From: Euperipatoides rowelli
Taxonomy: Eukaryota > Onychophora > Udeonychophora > Euonychophora > Peripatopsidae
Assembly: GCA_003024985.2 (NCBI GenBank)
Contig: PXIH01S0004059.1
Strand: one strand, 5' to 3'
DNA: 10,051 nt
The translations under genes and the position numbers were made by a program. Positions 7,649 to 10,051 of this stretch are shown one piece after another. The notes beneath the pieces are model-generated. The model searched no databases. It was not told the DNA's origin and saw only the letters and a program-made list of their open reading frames with translations. Numbering within the stretch: position 1 is the stretch's first letter; every line of letters starts with the position of its first letter.

Positions 7649-8066
7649 CAGTGATGGAAAGTAACAATATATTTTTTGGAGCACATTTTTCAGGTGTTTT
7701 GGAGCAGCAAAAATTTTAATTTGTAGCAGCCTGGAGCAACAAAAATTTTAATTTGGAGCAGCTTAGAGCAACAAAAATTATAATTTGGAGCATCTTGGAG
7801 CAACAAAAAATAACGTTTGGAGCAGTATAAATTAGAACAATTTGATACAGGGCTGAAATTCATACTAAATAAAAAAAAATGGGGGCAGTTGTCACATAAC
7901 CTCACCCCTTTCAACTAAACAAATTAAACTCTAAATAGTTAAACACCAAAAATTTATCTTCATGCTTTATTGCTTCTGTTTTGATATCACCCTGCTCCAA
8001 TTATTATTAAAATACTTTATCTGAATATATTTATTAAATATTGAATAGAAATTGTTACTGCATCCT
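7649..8066 (+). mobile_element. hAT-like non-autonomous element, right end degenerate
   Basis: It begins CAGTGATGGAAAGTAACAAT (7649-7668), which resembles the terminal sequence of a widespread group of animal hAT elements (CAGTG.TGGAAAGTAAC). It leads directly into 32-bp tandem repeats. A reverse-oriented piece of the same repeat, TGCTCCAATTATTATTAAAAT, lies near 7994-8014. ATTGTTACTGCATC at 8051-8064 resembles an inverted, damaged copy of the left tip. An 8-bp duplication cannot be confirmed: ACCCTATA precedes the left tip, CTTCTATA follows the proposed right end, and only five of eight positions match. The left end is fairly convincing; the right boundary is inference. Confidence 0.45.
7701..7828 (+). 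repeat. Four 32-bp tandem repeats (GGAGCA...)
   Basis: Units begin at 7701, 7733, 7765 and 7797. The consensus is close to GGAGCAACAAAAATTTTAAT followed by TTGGAGCAGCTT. Units two and three are nearly identical to the consensus, and the fourth is altered in its middle. A shorter decayed unit may precede at 7678. Because 32 is not a multiple of three, the leucine- and lysine-rich peptide encoded on the minus strand changes frame at each unit and is not a gene. Subterminal repeats are common in hAT elements, where they can bind transposase; that role here is inference. Confidence 0.85.
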
Positions 8067-8699
8067 TCTATAAAATTATTTATTTTTCATTATCCATTTG
8101 AATCTATGATTAATTTGTACTTTACTATAAACTATAGCCTACATCATGTATTCTGTACTGTAATTGACAAAAGTCGTGCTTAAATTTTAATAAATAGGCT
8201 AAATCCCAATTAAAACAGTATTTTTGAAATCATTTCCATTAATGATCTTTAAAAATAAAAATGCAACCAATTGTTTCAAATTAGCCTATTGTACTAGCGT
8301 ATCATCTCTCAATTCAAAACAACTTTATAAAAAATATAAAAATCTATCAGTCCGTATCATTATCAATACTTTAACAGTAAATGGCAGACAGTTTTCAAAA
8401 GAAAACAATCTACTATAATTGGAGCTTATAGAAACAAAATAATGTCAAATTCAAAATAAAAATAACTTAGGCAGGCATAAAGATAACCCAATTATGACCT
8501 ACAATAAGTCACCAGTGTTTTATAAAATTAAACACCTCAGAGCAAGGCTTCATTATTGAAGCGTTACTAATCTCTCCAATAACAAACTCTTTGGATACAT
8601 GCTAGAAAACATTAATTTATGAGGCTTTTTTTAAAATGTAAAGAAAAAAATATTTGTACCCAATTTTCTTTTTTTCAGTCTGTAAAGATTTGTAAAAAC
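8067..8699. other. A/T-rich non-coding DNA, no gene seen
   Basis: Plain A/T-rich sequence between two mobile elements. Host words reappear here (TAGCCTA near 8136 and 8281, TAGGCTA near 8194, TACTGTA near 8154). A lysine- and asparagine-rich open frame at 8224-8418 shows no domain. A small hairpin GCTTCA-TTAT-TGAAGC lies near 8549-8564. Confidence 0.55.
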
Positions 8700-9182
8700 T
8701 GTAATGTATGGTAGGCTAGTAAGTTAACTAGCATCTGGATCTCAGACTCCACCTAGCACATCCAGCCCAAAAACAGCCAATTACACTCCAGGCCCATTGG
8801 TCGGCCTGAATTCTATCGACTACCACATGATTTCATTCATTTCCCCCACTATTCTATAGCGTCTGTATCTCAGACCTATTATTGTCATGCAGCCCCAAAA
8901 CAGCCAATTGCTTTGACGCTTTGCAACCTACAAGCTATGGATATACTGTACGTATTTTGGCCTCAAAAACACACAAGAAAATTTTAGAACTGCTTAGTGT
9001 AGTGTTTGCACCCAAACATATCTTAGTTTAGCTTGGAACTTGAGTGATGACTAAGTTGTGCGTCATCAAGCAGTTCAGTAGTTAGCAGATCGCCTTATAG
9101 ACTGTATGTTATTTTCTTTCTCTAAGACCAAAATGGAAATCTTCAATCATGTATTTGCATTATATGAGTAACATAAATGACA
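8700..9182 (+). mobile_element. Putative 5' LTR of Ty3/gypsy-type retrotransposon
   Basis: The boundaries are inferred from position. TGTAATG at 8700 and ...TGACA ending at 9182 give the usual TG...CA termini and lie just before a primer-binding-like site and a gag pseudogene. The segment is less A/T-rich than its surroundings. It contains a duplicated 53-bp block (8731-8783 and 8859-8911) with CCAAT boxes, consistent with a promoter-bearing U3 region. The second LTR lies outside the window, so neither edge can be checked by self-comparison. The 3' edge is better supported than the 5' edge. Confidence 0.45.
8731..8911 (+). promoter_or_regulatory. Duplicated 53-bp block with CCAAT boxes
   Basis: 8731-8783 and 8859-8911 are aligned direct repeats, 128 bp apart, sharing TCTCAGAC, CAGCCC and AAAACAGCCAATT. 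Each carries CCAAT in the forward direction (8777-8781 and 8904-8908), and an inverted CCAAT (ATTGG, 8796-8800) lies between them. CCAAT boxes are bound by NF-Y in animals. Duplicated upstream modules are common in retroelement LTRs, so a promoter or enhancer role is likely but inferred. Confidence 0.55.
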
Positions 9183-9184
9183 GA

Positions 9185-9202
9185 TGGCAACAAAGATATG
9201 GA
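9185..9202 (+). other. Putative primer-binding site
   Basis: TGGCAACAAAGATATGGA follows the proposed LTR end (CA at 9181-9182) after two bases. Beginning with TGG, it can pair with the CCA end of a tRNA. Many animal Ty3/gypsy elements carry a similar TGGCGAC.A-GATG site here. I cannot name the primer tRNA with confidence. Confidence 0.45.
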
Positions 9203-9303
9203 TTTGAACGTATCAACGTAATAAATCTCTAGTTTTTTTTTTAAAAAAAATTAATATTTTTTTTTACTTTTGCTAGCGATGTATACACGCGATAGGCTAC
9301 AAC

Positions 9304-9915
9304 ATGGCGACCAGTTATTCACAAACCAATCCTCCAAAAACCTATTTTGGGAGAATAAATGAGTTTGATGAAAATCGTGTGGAGTTTCACGTATGTATGT
9401 GGAAAGATTAGAACAGTTTATTCATAAATGGTGTGATTGAAACCAGTAAAGTACCAGGTTTTCTGTCATTGGTTGGCCCGTGAACTTATAAACTACTGCA
9501 CAATTTAATGCAACCCATGCTGCCTAAGGATGCAAGTTATGCCGACCTAGTGAGGTTTTGTCATCTCATTACAGACCAACATTAATCACTATCACAGAGA
9601 GATATCGCTTTCACTGTATAAATCAAAACATTAATGAACCGATTTCTGCGTATATACATGTAGCCTAGTGGAATTGCAACGATTATCTGCAACATGTAGT
9701 TTTGGCACTTTTCTAGATGAAGCCATATGTGACAGTAGCCTATGTGGAATGAGGTGTGAAACAACACGAAAATGATTATTGGCAAAAAAAAAAGGCTCTG
9801 ACATTGGCAGATGCAGTGGAAATTCCAATTGTGATGGAACTTGCAGAACAAAACATGGATTTGAGGAAAACTATAGGAAATGTAAGCGCAATATCTCAAG
9901 TGCGCAATAAGCAAT
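9304..9915 (+). pseudogene. gag: gag pseudogene of Ty3/gypsy-type retrotransposon
   Basis: This is the remains of a retrotransposon capsid gene. The frame starts at ATG 9304 (preceded by AACATGG), reads MATSYS... and GRINEFDENRVEFH, and meets a TAG at 9409-9411. Homology then continues in other frames: FLSLVGPVN with a stop soon after; TERYRFHCINQ...EPISAY (stop 9666-9668); then LTLADAVEI and AEQNMDLRK from about 9795. These follow the order of the retrotransposon Gag capsid domain seen in K02A2.6-like Ty3/gypsy elements: N-terminal F.G.I.EF, then FLS.VG, a RYRFH..NQ segment, and a C-terminal ALTLA.A..IA.. helix. Several stops and frameshifts make it non-functional. The zinc knuckle, protease and polymerase would lie beyond the MITE that cuts it at 9916. 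Confidence 0.75.
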
Positions 9916-9919
9916 TTAA

Positions 9920-10051
9920 CCCTTTCCACTCCAATTGAAAATTGTCTTGTTTGCAATCTTTTAAATCCCCTGATTTTAATTTTTTTTTTTTTTTAAAATC
10001 ATTTGGAAAGACTAAAAACAAATAAATTTTAGTCCCTTTGAACATAAATGT
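9920..10051 (+). mobile_element. TTAA MITE copy 3, left end only (piggyBac-type)
   Basis: TTAA (9916-9919) is followed by CCCTTTCCACTCCA (9920-9933), identical to the left tip of the complete copy. The T-rich core (9974-10000) matches the same part of copy 2, and similarity continues through AAAATC..TTGG and ...TTTGA. Beside the tip is a small hairpin, CAATT-GAA-AATTG (9932-9944), different from those of the other copies. It interrupts the gag pseudogene, so it arrived after the retrotransposon. The right end is outside the window. Confidence 0.85.

Noticed and set aside
7690-7914. 74-codon minus-strand frame with repeated CYKLK/FLLLQ
   Set aside because: It is a translation of the 32-bp tandem repeat. 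The period is not a multiple of three and the frame changes between units.
8224-8418. 64-codon plus-strand frame
   Set aside because: Lysine/asparagine-rich chance frame with no domain, promoter or splice signal.
9582-9956. 124-codon minus-strand frame, the longest in the window
   Set aside because: It is the antisense shadow of the gag pseudogene, which shows family motifs on the plus strand. It also runs into the MITE tip.

Overview
The window looks like non-coding DNA from an animal nuclear genome, probably an invertebrate. The basis is a very A+T-rich sequence (roughly three quarters A/T by eye), scarce CpG, long A and T runs, short exon-like pieces bounded by GT...AG signals, and remains of several animal transposon classes. 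There are no bacterial-style genes, operons or RNA genes, and none of the longer open frames looks like an intact gene. I cannot name the species.

Layout. 1-81 is the right end of a TTAA-flanked (piggyBac-type) MITE. 82-1422 is A/T-rich DNA with two hairpins built on the word TAGGCTA/TAGCCTA. 1423-1571 (minus) holds frame-broken sequence resembling a BED zinc finger. 1610-1740 is a short tandem repeat. 2644-2887 (minus) is the best coding signal: two exon-like blocks that together read as the centre and end of a DnaJ J-domain, separated by a 74-bp putative intron, with HPN in place of HPD and a one-base conflict at the acceptor. 2888-6663 is mostly featureless, apart from a pyrimidine-rich patch at 3465-3600 and a 70-nt foldback of pre-miRNA size at 4381-4450.

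6664-8066 is a block of stacked transposons. A 981-bp element with 27-bp terminal inverted repeats between TA dinucleotides contains a complete 244-bp copy of the TTAA MITE (7204-7447). Directly beside it lies a hAT-like terminus (7649) leading into 32-bp tandem repeats. 8700 to the window end is the 5' part of a decayed Ty3/gypsy-type LTR retrotransposon: putative LTR, primer-binding site, and a gag pseudogene that is cut at 9916-9919 by a third copy of the TTAA MITE.

Two features run across the window. The words TAGGCTA/TAGCCTA (29 by hand count) and TACCGTA/TACGGTA (10) are far too common for chance and are absent from the 6664-8066 transposon block. The TTAA MITE copies share their 14-bp tips, but each has a different short hairpin right beside the tip.
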